From positions 62,001 to 126,000 of the forward strand of contig JAFWSX010000025.1 in assembly GCA_017519185.1 (NCBI GenBank): a stretch of 64,000 nt of DNA, written 5' to 3'. The notes under the pieces are model-generated. The model was not told where the DNA came from. It made no database searches and was given only the letters and a program-made list of their open reading frames with translations. Of this stretch, positions 24,249 to 33,528 are shown piece by piece. Origin of the DNA: Bacteroidales bacterium (GTDB taxonomy: Bacteria > Bacteroidota > Bacteroidia > Bacteroidales > UBA932). The translations under genes were made by a program, and so were the position numbers. How positions within the stretch are numbered: position 1 is the first letter of the stretch; each line of letters begins with the position of its first letter.

Positions 24249-25471
24249 TGATACGCGTCAACGACAACTACCTTAAACTACCGGGATCCTATCTATTCGC
24301 CACGATTGCTGCGAAAGCAAAGGCGTTCAGGCAGACCCTTGCCGTCGATGACGTTATTTCCCTAGGTATAGGCGACGTGACACAACCCCTCTGCAATGCT
24401 TCAATTTCGGCGATGCACGATGCGGTTGACGAGCTTTCTCGTGCCGGTAGTTTCCGCGGCTACGGCCCGGAGCAGGGCTATGAGTTCCTGCGCAGGGCTA
24501 TTGCTGAAGGTGATTATGCGTCCAGAGGCGTAAAGGTCAGCCCGGATGAGATTTTCATCAGTGACGGCGCTAAGAGCGATACCGGGAACATTGTGGATAT
24601 ACTCGGCAGCGGACGCGTGGCTGTCACGGATCCGGTCTATCCTGTGTATGTCGACTCGAATGCAATGGCAGGTCGGGCCGGAGACTACACCGGTACGAAG
24701 TGGAGTGGAATTACCTATCTTCCCTGCCTTGAGGAGAACGGCTTTGTGCCGCAGCTGCCTTCGGAAAAAGTAGATGTGGTGTACCTGTGCTTTCCCAACA
24801 ACCCTATGGGCACCGTTCTGACTAAAGACGAACTTGCGAAGTGGGTGGAGTATGCCCTCAGAAACGATGTCCTGATTCTTTACGACGCAGCCTACGAGGC
24901 ATTCATCACAAACCCTGCAGTGCCACACAGCATCTATGAGATAGATGGGGCAAAAAAGGTTGCCATTGAGTTCAGGTCATATTCGAAGACAGCGGGGTTC
25001 ACCGGAGTGAGGTGCGGCTACGCAGTGCTTCCCGACGAGCTGTGCGCAGAAGAGGGTGGACGCAGGGTAAAGCTCAATGAATTGTGGAAGCGTCGCCAGT
25101 GCACCAAGTTCAACGGTGCCAGCTATATCTCTCAGCGTGGCGCGGCTGCAATCTATTCGGAAGAAGGACGCAGGCAGACAGCACAAACGATAGGATACTA
25201 TATGGAAAATGCAGCTTATCTGAAAAGAGTCTTGGAAGATATGGGCATCAAGGCATTCGGCGGTACCGATGCTCCCTACCTCTGGGTGAAGACTCCGGAC
25301 GGCATTACTTCCTGGGACTTTTTTGACATCCTTCTTACGCAGGCTCATCTTATCTGCACCCCCGGAGCTGGTTTCGGCCCTTCAGGAGAAGGATTTGTGA
25401 GATTTACAGCCTTTGGTCACCGCGAATCGTACCATGAGGCGGCCGACAGGCTTGGAAAACTGATTATATAA
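24248..25471 (+). CDS. dapL: LL-diaminopimelate aminotransferase
   Basis: 407 residues from ATG 24248, which overlaps the dapF stop (TGATG); a GTG one codon earlier is less likely. It is a class I/II PLP aminotransferase making LL-DAP directly from tetrahydrodipicolinate with glutamate as amino donor. The opening LPGSYLFATIAAK, YPVYVDSNAM and the PLP-lysine region SYSKTAGFTGVRCGY are DapL-specific. The DapL route bypasses acylated intermediates. Its glutamate demand gives a biochemical reason to sit in an ammonium-assimilation operon. Confidence 0.94.
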   Translation: MIRVNDNYLKLPGSYLFATIAAKAKAFRQTLAVDDVISLGIGDVTQPLCNASISAMHDAVDELSRAGSFRGYGPEQGYEFLRRAIAEGDYASRGVKVSPDEIFISDGAKSDTGNIVDILGSGRVAVTDPVYPVYVDSNAMAGRAGDYTGTKWSGITYLPCLEENGFVPQLPSEKVDVVYLCFPNNPMGTVLTKDELAKWVEYALRNDVLILYDAAYEAFITNPAVPHSIYEIDGAKKVAIEFRSYSKTAGFTGVRCGYAVLPDELCAEEGGRRVKLNELWKRRQCTKFNGASYISQRGAAAIYSEEGRRQTAQTIGYYMENAAYLKRVLEDMGIKAFGGTDAPYLWVKTPDGITSWDFFDILLTQAHLICTPGAGFGPSGEGFVRFTAFGHRESYHEAADRLGKLII

Positions 25472-25491
25472 ACAATCTAAAATATACCACT

Positions 25492-27681
25492 ATGTCTTAT
25501 TTGAGATTCGATGTTCTGGGCGAGGCCTTCAAGAAACACCCCCTGGAAGTGAAACTGCCGGAAGTACGGCCTGACGAGTACTTTGGAAAGTACGTATTCA
25601 ACAAGGAGAAAATGTTCAAGTATCTGCCTTCTGATGTCTATGCAAAGATGGTGGATGTTATGGAAAACGGGGCCGTGATGGACAGGGCTCTGGCCGACAA
25701 GGTCGCAGAAGGAATGAAGAAATGGGCTATGGATATGGGAGCAACCCACTACACCCACTGGTTCCACCCTCTGACCGACACCACTGCCGAGAAGCACGAT
25801 GCTTTCATCGAGCACAACGGCAAAGGCGGAGTGCTCGAGGAGTTCGAAGGCAAGTTGCTCGCACAGCAGGAACCTGATGCCAGCTCTTTCCCGAGCGGCG
25901 GTATCCGAGCCACTTTCGAGGCGAGGGGCTATTCTGCCTGGGACCCGACATCTCCTGCATTCGTTATGGACGACACTCTCTGTATCCCGACAATCTTCAT
26001 TTCATATACGGGAGAGGCTTTGGACTACAAGGCCCCTCTGCTGAAAGCCCTTCACGCAGTTGACAAGGCTGCCGTGGACGTATGCCATTATTTCGATCCC
26101 GCCGTGAAGAAAGTCTTCTCATATCTCGGATGGGAGCAGGAGTACTTCCTGGTAGACGAAGGATTGTATGCTGCGCGTCCCGACCTGCTGATGAGCGGCC
26201 GTACCCTGATGGGCCATAACTCAGCAAAGAACCAGCAGCTGGACGACCACTATTTCGGCGCTATTCCCGAGAGGGTCCAGGCTTTTATGAAGGAACTGGA
26301 AATAGAGGCTATGAAACTTGGCATTCCTACCAAGACCCGTCACAACGAGGTGGCTCCCAACCAGTATGAGCTGGCTCCGATATTCGAGGAGACCAACCTT
26401 TCATGCGACCACAATATGCTGGTGATGACTCTGATGCGCAAGATCGCCCGCAAGCATGGATTCCGCTGCCTGCTGCACGAGAAACCTTTCGAGGGCGTCA
26501 ACGGTTCAGGCAAGCACAACAACTGGTCGCTCGGCACCGACAACGGACACCGTCTGATGTCACCGGGAAAGACTCCGACCGACAACCTTATGTTCGTGAC
26601 CTTCGTGGTCAACACGCTGACTGCTGTATATCGTCACAACGCCCTGCTCAAGGCTTCCATAATGAGTGCTACCAACGCCCACAGGCTCGGTGCAAACGAA
26701 GCTCCGCCCGCAATCATATCAAGTTTCCTCGGCAAACAGCTGTCAGGCCTGCTCGATTCCCTCGAGAAATCATCAAGCGACGAACTGTTCAAGATCGCCG
26801 GCAAGACTGGCAAGAAGATGCTCGATATGCCTCAGATCCCCGAGCTGCTCATTGACAATACGGATCGTAACCGCACCTCGCCGTTCGCGTTCACCGGCAA
26901 CCGTTTCGAGTTCCGTGCCGTCGGTTCTGAAGCTAACTGTGCCAGCGCGATGATTGCCCTGAATACCGCGGTTGCTGAGCAGCTGGTGGACTTCAAGGCC
27001 GCTGTGGACAAACTGGTCGCCGGCGGAATGGACACGAAGGAGGCGATTATCAAGGAACTGCAGAAACTCATAAAATACAGCAAGCCTGTCCGCTTCGACG
27101 GGAACGGCTATTCAGACGAATGGAAAGAGGAAGCCGCCCGCAGGGGACTGGACTGCGAGACCTGTCCTCCCGAGATATTCAAGCACTACACCTGCAACGA
27201 CAGCGTCAAGTTGTTTGAGTCTACAGGTGTGATGAACAAGGCTGAACTTGCAGCCCGCACGGAAATCAAGTGGGAGATTTACACAAAGAAGATACAGATC
27301 GAAGCCAGGATATTCGGTGATATGGCCATCAACCACATCATTCCCGTTGCGACTTCTTACCAGAGTAACCTCATAGACAATGTCTACAAGATGAAAGGTA
27401 TCCTTGGTGAAGAAGCCGATGAACTTGCATCTACCAACATCGAACTCATCAAGAAGATAGCTAAGCACGTAAAGGCCATCGAGGAAGGCGTCAACCAGCT
27501 CGTAGAGGCCAGAAAGGTTGCCAATGTGCTTGAGGATGAATACGAAAAGGCAATGGCATATTATAAGACGGTAGTTCCCAAGATGGAAGAGATCCGCCAC
27601 GACATCGACAAGCTCGAGGAGGTAGTCGACGACAAGTTGTGGCCGCTTCCTAAATACAGGGAATTGTTGTTCGTATGCTAA
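25492..27681 (+). CDS. glnN: Glutamine synthetase type III (copy 2, operon copy)
   Basis: 729 residues, colinear with copy 1 at 6731. Same GSIII motifs: QEPDASSFPSGGIR, LGWEQEYFLVDE, TRHNEVAPNQYE, VNGSGKHNNWSL, NRTSPFAFTGNRFEFRA and the terminal DDKLWPLPKYRELL. It supplies the glutamine used by the six amidotransferases encoded downstream in the same transcript, 20 nt after dapL and 12 nt before gltB. The two copies differ at many positions, for example KHCNW against KHNNW, so they are not a recent duplication. Confidence 0.96.
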   Translation: MSYLRFDVLGEAFKKHPLEVKLPEVRPDEYFGKYVFNKEKMFKYLPSDVYAKMVDVMENGAVMDRALADKVAEGMKKWAMDMGATHYTHWFHPLTDTTAEKHDAFIEHNGKGGVLEEFEGKLLAQQEPDASSFPSGGIRATFEARGYSAWDPTSPAFVMDDTLCIPTIFISYTGEALDYKAPLLKALHAVDKAAVDVCHYFDPAVKKVFSYLGWEQEYFLVDEGLYAARPDLLMSGRTLMGHNSAKNQQLDDHYFGAIPERVQAFMKELEIEAMKLGIPTKTRHNEVAPNQYELAPIFEETNLSCDHNMLVMTLMRKIARKHGFRCLLHEKPFEGVNGSGKHNNWSLGTDNGHRLMSPGKTPTDNLMFVTFVVNTLTAVYRHNALLKASIMSATNAHRLGANEAPPAIISSFLGKQLSGLLDSLEKSSSDELFKIAGKTGKKMLDMPQIPELLIDNTDRNRTSPFAFTGNRFEFRAVGSEANCASAMIALNTAVAEQLVDFKAAVDKLVAGGMDTKEAIIKELQKLIKYSKPVRFDGNGYSDEWKEEAARRGLDCETCPPEIFKHYTCNDSVKLFESTGVMNKAELAARTEIKWEIYTKKIQIEARIFGDMAINHIIPVATSYQSNLIDNVYKMKGILGEEADELASTNIELIKKIAKHVKAIEEGVNQLVEARKVANVLEDEYEKAMAYYKTVVPKMEEIRHDIDKLEEVVDDKLWPLPKYRELLFVC

Positions 27682-27693
27682 TCTTGAAAATCA

Positions 27694-30600
27694 ATGGAAC
27701 AATACCATCAGCAGGGAGGACTTTATAGCAGCAGTTATGAGCACGATGCGTGCGGAATAGGAATGGTCGCCAACATCCACGGCGACAAGTCCCACGCGCT
27801 GGTCGAATCTGCTCTTAAAGTCCTCGAAAACATGCGTCACCGCGGAGCGGAGGGCGCAGACGGGAAAACCGGCGACGGAGCCGGCATCCTGGTCCAGATA
27901 CCGCACGAGTTCATACTGCTCAACGGAATCCCGGTTCCCGAGAAAGGGCATTACGGCACCGGACTGGTGTTCATGCCCAAGGACGAGCAGCGGCAGAACG
28001 CCATACTGGAAACGATGATCGACGTAGTCGAGGCCGAAGGACTGTCCCTGATGCGAGTCAGGGACGTTCCCGTAAATTCGGAATGTCTCGGCGAGACCGC
28101 ACACGAGACAGAACCGGCCATAAAGCAGGTATTCATCACCGGCATCAAGGCCGACGAACTGCAGGACATCGAGCGCAGGCTCTATGTCATACGCAAGAAG
28201 ATGGAACGTCGCGTGGCCGACAAGGATTTCTATGTGGTGTCACTGTCCAGCAAGAGCATAGTCTACAAGGGTATGCTCACCAGCATGCAACTGCGCGACT
28301 ACTATCCCGACCTGACCGACACATATTTCACTTCCAGCCTTGCGCTGGTGCACTCAAGGTTCTCGACCAACACATTTCCGGCCTGGCCCCTCGCACAGCC
28401 GTTTCGATTCCTGTGCCACAACGGCGAGATCAACACCATTCGTGGCAACCGCAACTGGATGAAGGCCCGAGAGAGCGTGCTGAACACGGGACTGCTGGGA
28501 AACATCAGTGATTTGCGTCCCATCATCCAGCCCGATATGAGCGACTCGGCTTCGCTCGACAACGCCCTTGAGTTCTTCGTAATGTCGGGACTTTCGTTGC
28601 CCCATGCGATGGCGTTGCTCGTGCCGGAGTCGTTCAATGACAAGAATCCTATCAGCGACGAGCTCAAGTCATTCTATGAATACCATTCCATCCTTATGGA
28701 ACCCTGGGACGGTCCTGCTGCGCTGCTGTTCTCCGACGGACGTTATGTGGGAGGTATGCTCGACCGAAACGGCCTGCGTCCCGCACGCTACCTGATAACC
28801 TCAGGCGGCGATATGGTGGTAGCTTCCGAAGTCGGAGTGCTTGACCTCGATCCTGCTGAGATAAAACAGAAAGGAAGGCTGGAACCCGGAAAGATATTGC
28901 TGGTCGACACACAGAAAGGCAAGGTTTTCTATGACGGAGAACTCAAGGCCCAGCTTGCGGCAGAGCATCCCTATAAAGCCTGGCTGGCCGACAACCGCAT
29001 CCAGCTTGAGAACCTCAAGAGCGGCCGCAAGGTCGAGAACTCGGTGGATGGTTATGCCGGCAAGCTGATATCCTTCGGATTTGCCCAGGAAGATATTGAC
29101 AAGACATTGATACCTATGGCGGTCAATGGTTCCGAGCCGGTGGCGTCGATGGGCAATGACACCCCTCTGGCTGTCATTTCGGACAGGCCGCAGATATTCT
29201 TCAACTATTTCCGCCAGCAATTCGCGCAGGTTACAAACCCCGCCATAGACCCTATCCGCGAGGAACTCGTGATGTCCCTGACCGAATATATCGGCTGTGT
29301 GGGCAACGGTATCCTGACTCCTGACGAGAGCAACTGCAAGATGGTGCGTCTGCCGCATCCCATCCTCAACAACACTCAGCTCGACATCCTCTGCAACATA
29401 CGCTACAAGGGATTCTATACTGAAAAACTGAATATGTCTTTCGAGGCCGCCAAAGGTGGCGAAGGACTCAGTGACGCTCTCGACGACCTCTGCCGAAAGG
29501 CGGAAAAGAGCGTGGATGAGGGCATCAACTACATCATCCTGTCCGACCGTGACATCGCTCCCGGCCGGGCTGCGATCCCCAGCCTGCTGGCTGTTTCTGC
29601 CGTGCATCACTATCTGATCGCCGCAGGAAAGAGGGTCCAGACCGCCCTGATCGTAGAAAGCGGTGAGATTCGCGAGGTGATGCACGCCGCTCTGCTTCTG
29701 GGATACGGAGCATCCGCCATCAACCCCTATATGACCTTCGCGGTGCTGGACGACCTGGTCAGGAACCACGTCATTCAGGAAGATTATCCCACAGCCGAGC
29801 ACAACTACATCAAGGCAGTTTGCAAAGGACTCTACAAGATAATGTCCAAGATGGGCATATCCACCATACGTTCATATCGAGGTGCGATGATATTCGAAAG
29901 CATTGGTCTCGGAGAGTCCCTGCTGCACAGCTATTTCGGCACCGAGGTGTCGACTGTGGGCGGCATCGGCCTGAAAGAGATTGCTGCTGATGCAGTGCGT
30001 CTGATGGAAGCCGGGCAGAAGGCCGGGGCAGATTCCATTCTGCCGAACACCGGTCTGTTCGCATATCGCAAGGACGGCATACAGCACGCCTGGAATCCGG
30101 AGACGATCGCTACCCTGCAAATAGCGACCCGAACCGGTGATTACAAGCAATACAAGGAGTTTGTCTCCCACGTCGACAACAAGCCGCATCCTGCGTTCCT
30201 GCGTGACTTCCTGGACTTCAGGAAAGCCTCAGAACCTCTGCCCCTGGATGAGGTTGAGCCTGAGGAAAGCATTGTGAAGCACTTCGTTTCGGCGGCTATG
30301 TCATTCGGAGCCATAAGCATAGAAGCTCACGAGGCAATTGCACTGGCAATGAACAAGCTTGGCGCCCGCAGCAACACCGGAGAGGGCGGAGAGGACAACG
30401 TCCGTTACCACAGTGATGTGGACGGAATCTCCCTGAGTTCAAAGACGAAGCAGATAGCTTCCGGCCGTTTCGGCGTCACTGCCGAATATCTGGTCAATGC
30501 CCAGGAGATACAGATCAAGGTCGCCCAGGGTGCAAAACCCGGCGAAGGCGGCCAGTTGCCCGGCTTCAAGGTCGACAAGATCATCGCCAAGACCCGCAAC

Positions 30601-32178
30601 TCTATCCCCGGCATCTCACTGATATCCCCGCCGCCTCATCACGATATCTATTCGATAGAGGATCTTTCGCAACTGATCTTCGATCTGAAGAATGTCAATC
30701 CTAAAGCTGCGGTCAGCGTCAAGCTTGTGGCCGAGAGCGGAGTGGGCACAGTGGCTGCAGGAGTTGCAAAGGCCAATGCCGACATCATAGTCATTTCAGG
30801 AGCTGAGGGCGGAACGGGAGCATCTCCCGTATCGTCAATGCGTTTTGCCGGCATCTCTCCCGAGATCGGCCTGGCCGAGGCTCAGCAGACACTGGCTCTG
30901 AACGGTCTTCGAGGCAAGGTGCGTCTTCAGACTGACGGCCAGATCAAGGATGGCCGCGATGTCATCCTGATGGCTCTGCTCGGAGCCGACGAGTTCGGTT
31001 TCGGCACGCTGCCTCTGATCGTGCTGGGTTGCGTGATGATGCGCAAATGCAACACGAACACCTGCCCGGTCGGTGTTGCGACCCAGGACCCTGAGCTTCG
31101 CAAGCGCTTCCGCGGACGCTACGAGTACATAGTGAACTACTTCACCTTCCTGGCAAGGGAGGTCCGCGAATACCTTGCCGAAATGGGATTCCGCAGGCTG
31201 GACGACATAATCGGCCGTACGGACCTCGTGGAGTTGAAACCGATACCTGCAGGCTCAATGCAGTCTACCCTCGATTTCAGCAGGCTGCTTCACCGCGTGG
31301 AAAGCAACGACCTGCATTGGGACGGCAGACCATTCACGGCAGTCGGCGCTGTCAAGGACCGTGAGATTATCGCGGCTTCTGCTCCGGCACTCGAAAGCGG
31401 CAGGGAAGTCAACCTGAACTATGACATCCGGAATACCGACCGTGCCTGCTGCACGATGCTCTCAGGAATGATAGCGGAGAAATATGGGGCAGATGGCTTG
31501 CCGGATTCTACCATAAACATCTATTTCAAGGGTTCAGCCGGTCAGTCGTTTGGCGCTTTTCTGGCAAAAGGAGTGAATCTGAAACTGGAAGGCGAGACCA
31601 ACGACTATTTCGGAAAGGGTCTGTCAGGCGGAAGGATTGCGATTATGCCTCCTATGCGCAGCACATATGTCGCAGAGCATAATATGATTGCAGGCAATAC
31701 CGGCCTTTATGGTGCTACTGGTGGCGAAATGTATATCAATGGCTGTGTGGGCGAGCGTTTTGCCGTGCGCAACTCAGGCGCGATAGCTGTTGTTGAAGGA
31801 GCAGGAGACCATTGCTGCGAGTATATGACAGGTGGCAGGGTAGTAGTTCTCGGAACCACGGGACGCAACTTCGCAGCGGGTATGAGCGGTGGTATCGCCT
31901 ATGTCTGGGATCCTGCACATAAGTTCGACTATTTCTGCAATATGGATATGGTGGAACTCAGCCTTATTGAAGAGTCGAGCTATCGCAATGAGCTGCACGA
32001 CCTGATCCGCAGGCACTGGCTCTACTCCGGCTCGAAGCTCGCCCGTACGATGCTTGATGACTGGAACCACTATGCAGGCGAATTCATACAGGTCATCCCT
32101 ATAGAATACAAGAGGGTATTACAGGAAGAACAATTGCGCAAGTTGCAGGACAAACTTGCCGAAATTAAAGCAGAGTGA
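27694..32178 (+). CDS. gltB: Glutamate synthase large subunit
   Basis: 1494 residues, full length. It transfers the glutamine amide to 2-oxoglutarate, making two glutamates. The class II amidotransferase nucleophile is Cys20 (DACGIGM), exposed after removal of a 19-residue propeptide. The FMN synthase domain has KPGEGGQLPGFKV and GAEGGTGASPVS, and the 3Fe-4S cluster lies in CVMMRKCNTNTCPVGVATQ. A glycine-repeat beta-helix domain closes the protein. The small subunit follows after 4 nt. With GS upstream this is the complete GS-GOGAT cycle in one operon. Confidence 0.97.
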   Translation: MEQYHQQGGLYSSSYEHDACGIGMVANIHGDKSHALVESALKVLENMRHRGAEGADGKTGDGAGILVQIPHEFILLNGIPVPEKGHYGTGLVFMPKDEQRQNAILETMIDVVEAEGLSLMRVRDVPVNSECLGETAHETEPAIKQVFITGIKADELQDIERRLYVIRKKMERRVADKDFYVVSLSSKSIVYKGMLTSMQLRDYYPDLTDTYFTSSLALVHSRFSTNTFPAWPLAQPFRFLCHNGEINTIRGNRNWMKARESVLNTGLLGNISDLRPIIQPDMSDSASLDNALEFFVMSGLSLPHAMALLVPESFNDKNPISDELKSFYEYHSILMEPWDGPAALLFSDGRYVGGMLDRNGLRPARYLITSGGDMVVASEVGVLDLDPAEIKQKGRLEPGKILLVDTQKGKVFYDGELKAQLAAEHPYKAWLADNRIQLENLKSGRKVENSVDGYAGKLISFGFAQEDIDKTLIPMAVNGSEPVASMGNDTPLAVISDRPQIFFNYFRQQFAQVTNPAIDPIREELVMSLTEYIGCVGNGILTPDESNCKMVRLPHPILNNTQLDILCNIRYKGFYTEKLNMSFEAAKGGEGLSDALDDLCRKAEKSVDEGINYIILSDRDIAPGRAAIPSLLAVSAVHHYLIAAGKRVQTALIVESGEIREVMHAALLLGYGASAINPYMTFAVLDDLVRNHVIQEDYPTAEHNYIKAVCKGLYKIMSKMGISTIRSYRGAMIFESIGLGESLLHSYFGTEVSTVGGIGLKEIAADAVRLMEAGQKAGADSILPNTGLFAYRKDGIQHAWNPETIATLQIATRTGDYKQYKEFVSHVDNKPHPAFLRDFLDFRKASEPLPLDEVEPEESIVKHFVSAAMSFGAISIEAHEAIALAMNKLGARSNTGEGGEDNVRYHSDVDGISLSSKTKQIASGRFGVTAEYLVNAQEIQIKVAQGAKPGEGGQLPGFKVDKIIAKTRNSIPGISLISPPPHHDIYSIEDLSQLIFDLKNVNPKAAVSVKLVAESGVGTVAAGVAKANADIIVISGAEGGTGASPVSSMRFAGISPEIGLAEAQQTLALNGLRGKVRLQTDGQIKDGRDVILMALLGADEFGFGTLPLIVLGCVMMRKCNTNTCPVGVATQDPELRKRFRGRYEYIVNYFTFLAREVREYLAEMGFRRLDDIIGRTDLVELKPIPAGSMQSTLDFSRLLHRVESNDLHWDGRPFTAVGAVKDREIIAASAPALESGREVNLNYDIRNTDRACCTMLSGMIAEKYGADGLPDSTINIYFKGSAGQSFGAFLAKGVNLKLEGETNDYFGKGLSGGRIAIMPPMRSTYVAEHNMIAGNTGLYGATGGEMYINGCVGERFAVRNSGAIAVVEGAGDHCCEYMTGGRVVVLGTTGRNFAAGMSGGIAYVWDPAHKFDYFCNMDMVELSLIEESSYRNELHDLIRRHWLYSGSKLARTMLDDWNHYAGEFIQVIPIEYKRVLQEEQLRKLQDKLAEIKAE

Positions 32179-32182
32179 CGTT

Positions 32183-33526
32183 ATGGGAAATCCTAAGGCA
32201 TTTATGACTGTGCCTCGCATCGAGGCCGGTTATCGCGCGGTAGAAGACCGTATCCGCGATTTCGGAGAGGTCGAGCAGACCCTCAATTCAAGAGACCGTC
32301 AGCTGCAGGCATCCCGCTGCATGGACTGTGGCGTGCCGTTCTGCCACTGGGCCTGTCCACTCGGCAACAAGCAGCCGGAGTGGCAGGACGCGCTCTATAA
32401 GGGAGAGTGGGAGAAGGCATACAAGATTCTTTCCCTGACCAACGATTTTCCGGAATTTACCGGAAGAATCTGTCCCGCCCTGTGCGAGAAAAGCTGTGTG
32501 CTTAATCTGACGATCGGCGAGCCTGTGACTTGCCGGGAAAATGAATGTGCCATAATCGAAAGGGCGTTCCTTGAGGGTTATGTGCCAGTGAACGAGTACA
32601 AGCGCAATGGGAAAAAGGTGGCGGTGATCGGGGCCGGTCCTTCTGGACTCTCTACTGCCAGCCAGCTCAACAAGATGGGCTACGAAGTTACAGTGTATGA
32701 CAAGAACGAAGCCGCAGGCGGCCTGTTGCGTTTCGGCATCCCCAACTTCAAACTCAACAAGTCAGTCATAGACAGGCGCATCAGGCTGATGGAAGCCGAA
32801 GGTGTCAAGTTCCTTTATGGGCATACCATTGAGGAAGACAAGTTGCCGGAAGGCTATGACGCCTACGCGATATGCACCGGTACTCCTGTCGCCCGCGACC
32901 TGAAGATCGAAGGCCGGGAGTTGAAGGGTGTATATTTTGCCCTGGAACTGCTTGGACAGCAGAACAGGGTGCTGGCCGGACAGCAGTTCAGCGATGATGA
33001 GCGGGTAAGCGCCAAGGGCAAGAAGGTGCTTGTGATAGGAGGCGGTGACACCGGCTCCGACTGTATCGGAACAGTCATCCGCCAGGGTGCGACATCCGTC
33101 TGCCAGATAGAGATTATGCCCGAACCCCCCGAGGGATACAACCCGACAACCCCGTGGCCTATGTGGCCCAACATCAAGCGCACAAGTTCTTCGCACCACG
33201 AAGGCTGCACGCGCCGCTGGCTTCTCAATTCCAACAAGTTCATCGGAAAGGATGGGAAACTCACAGGTGTTGAGGTAGAGGGCGTTATCTGGGAACCGAA
33301 CCCGGAAGGTGGCCGGCCGCTTATGAAACTCGACGGAAACAAGGAAATAATAGAATGCGATATGGCCCTGTTGGCGATGGGGTTTCTCAAGCCGGAACAC
33401 AAGCCTCTCGCCGACAATGTCTTCCTGGCGGGAGATGCCGCCAGCGGCGCCAGCCTCGTGGTGCGCGCCCTGGCTTCCGGCCGACAGGCGGCTTCGCAGA
33501 TTGATTCTTATCTAACCAAAAAATAG
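32183..33526 (+). CDS. gltD: Glutamate synthase small subunit
   Basis: 447 residues from ATG 32183, 4 nt after gltB. It takes electrons from NADPH and passes them to GltB. N-terminal cysteine groups CMDCGVPFCHWAC and CPALCEKSC hold two 4Fe-4S clusters. VAVIGAGPSGLSTA binds FAD, and VLVIGGGDTGSDC binds the nicotinamide cofactor. Length and domain order are those of bacterial GltD. Confidence 0.96.
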   Translation: MGNPKAFMTVPRIEAGYRAVEDRIRDFGEVEQTLNSRDRQLQASRCMDCGVPFCHWACPLGNKQPEWQDALYKGEWEKAYKILSLTNDFPEFTGRICPALCEKSCVLNLTIGEPVTCRENECAIIERAFLEGYVPVNEYKRNGKKVAVIGAGPSGLSTASQLNKMGYEVTVYDKNEAAGGLLRFGIPNFKLNKSVIDRRIRLMEAEGVKFLYGHTIEEDKLPEGYDAYAICTGTPVARDLKIEGRELKGVYFALELLGQQNRVLAGQQFSDDERVSAKGKKVLVIGGGDTGSDCIGTVIRQGATSVCQIEIMPEPPEGYNPTTPWPMWPNIKRTSSSHHEGCTRRWLLNSNKFIGKDGKLTGVEVEGVIWEPNPEGGRPLMKLDGNKEIIECDMALLAMGFLKPEHKPLADNVFLAGDAASGASLVVRALASGRQAASQIDSYLTKK

Positions 33527-33528
33527 CT

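Noticed and set aside
28801-29802. 333-codon minus-strand frame
   Set aside because: Antisense shadow within gltB.
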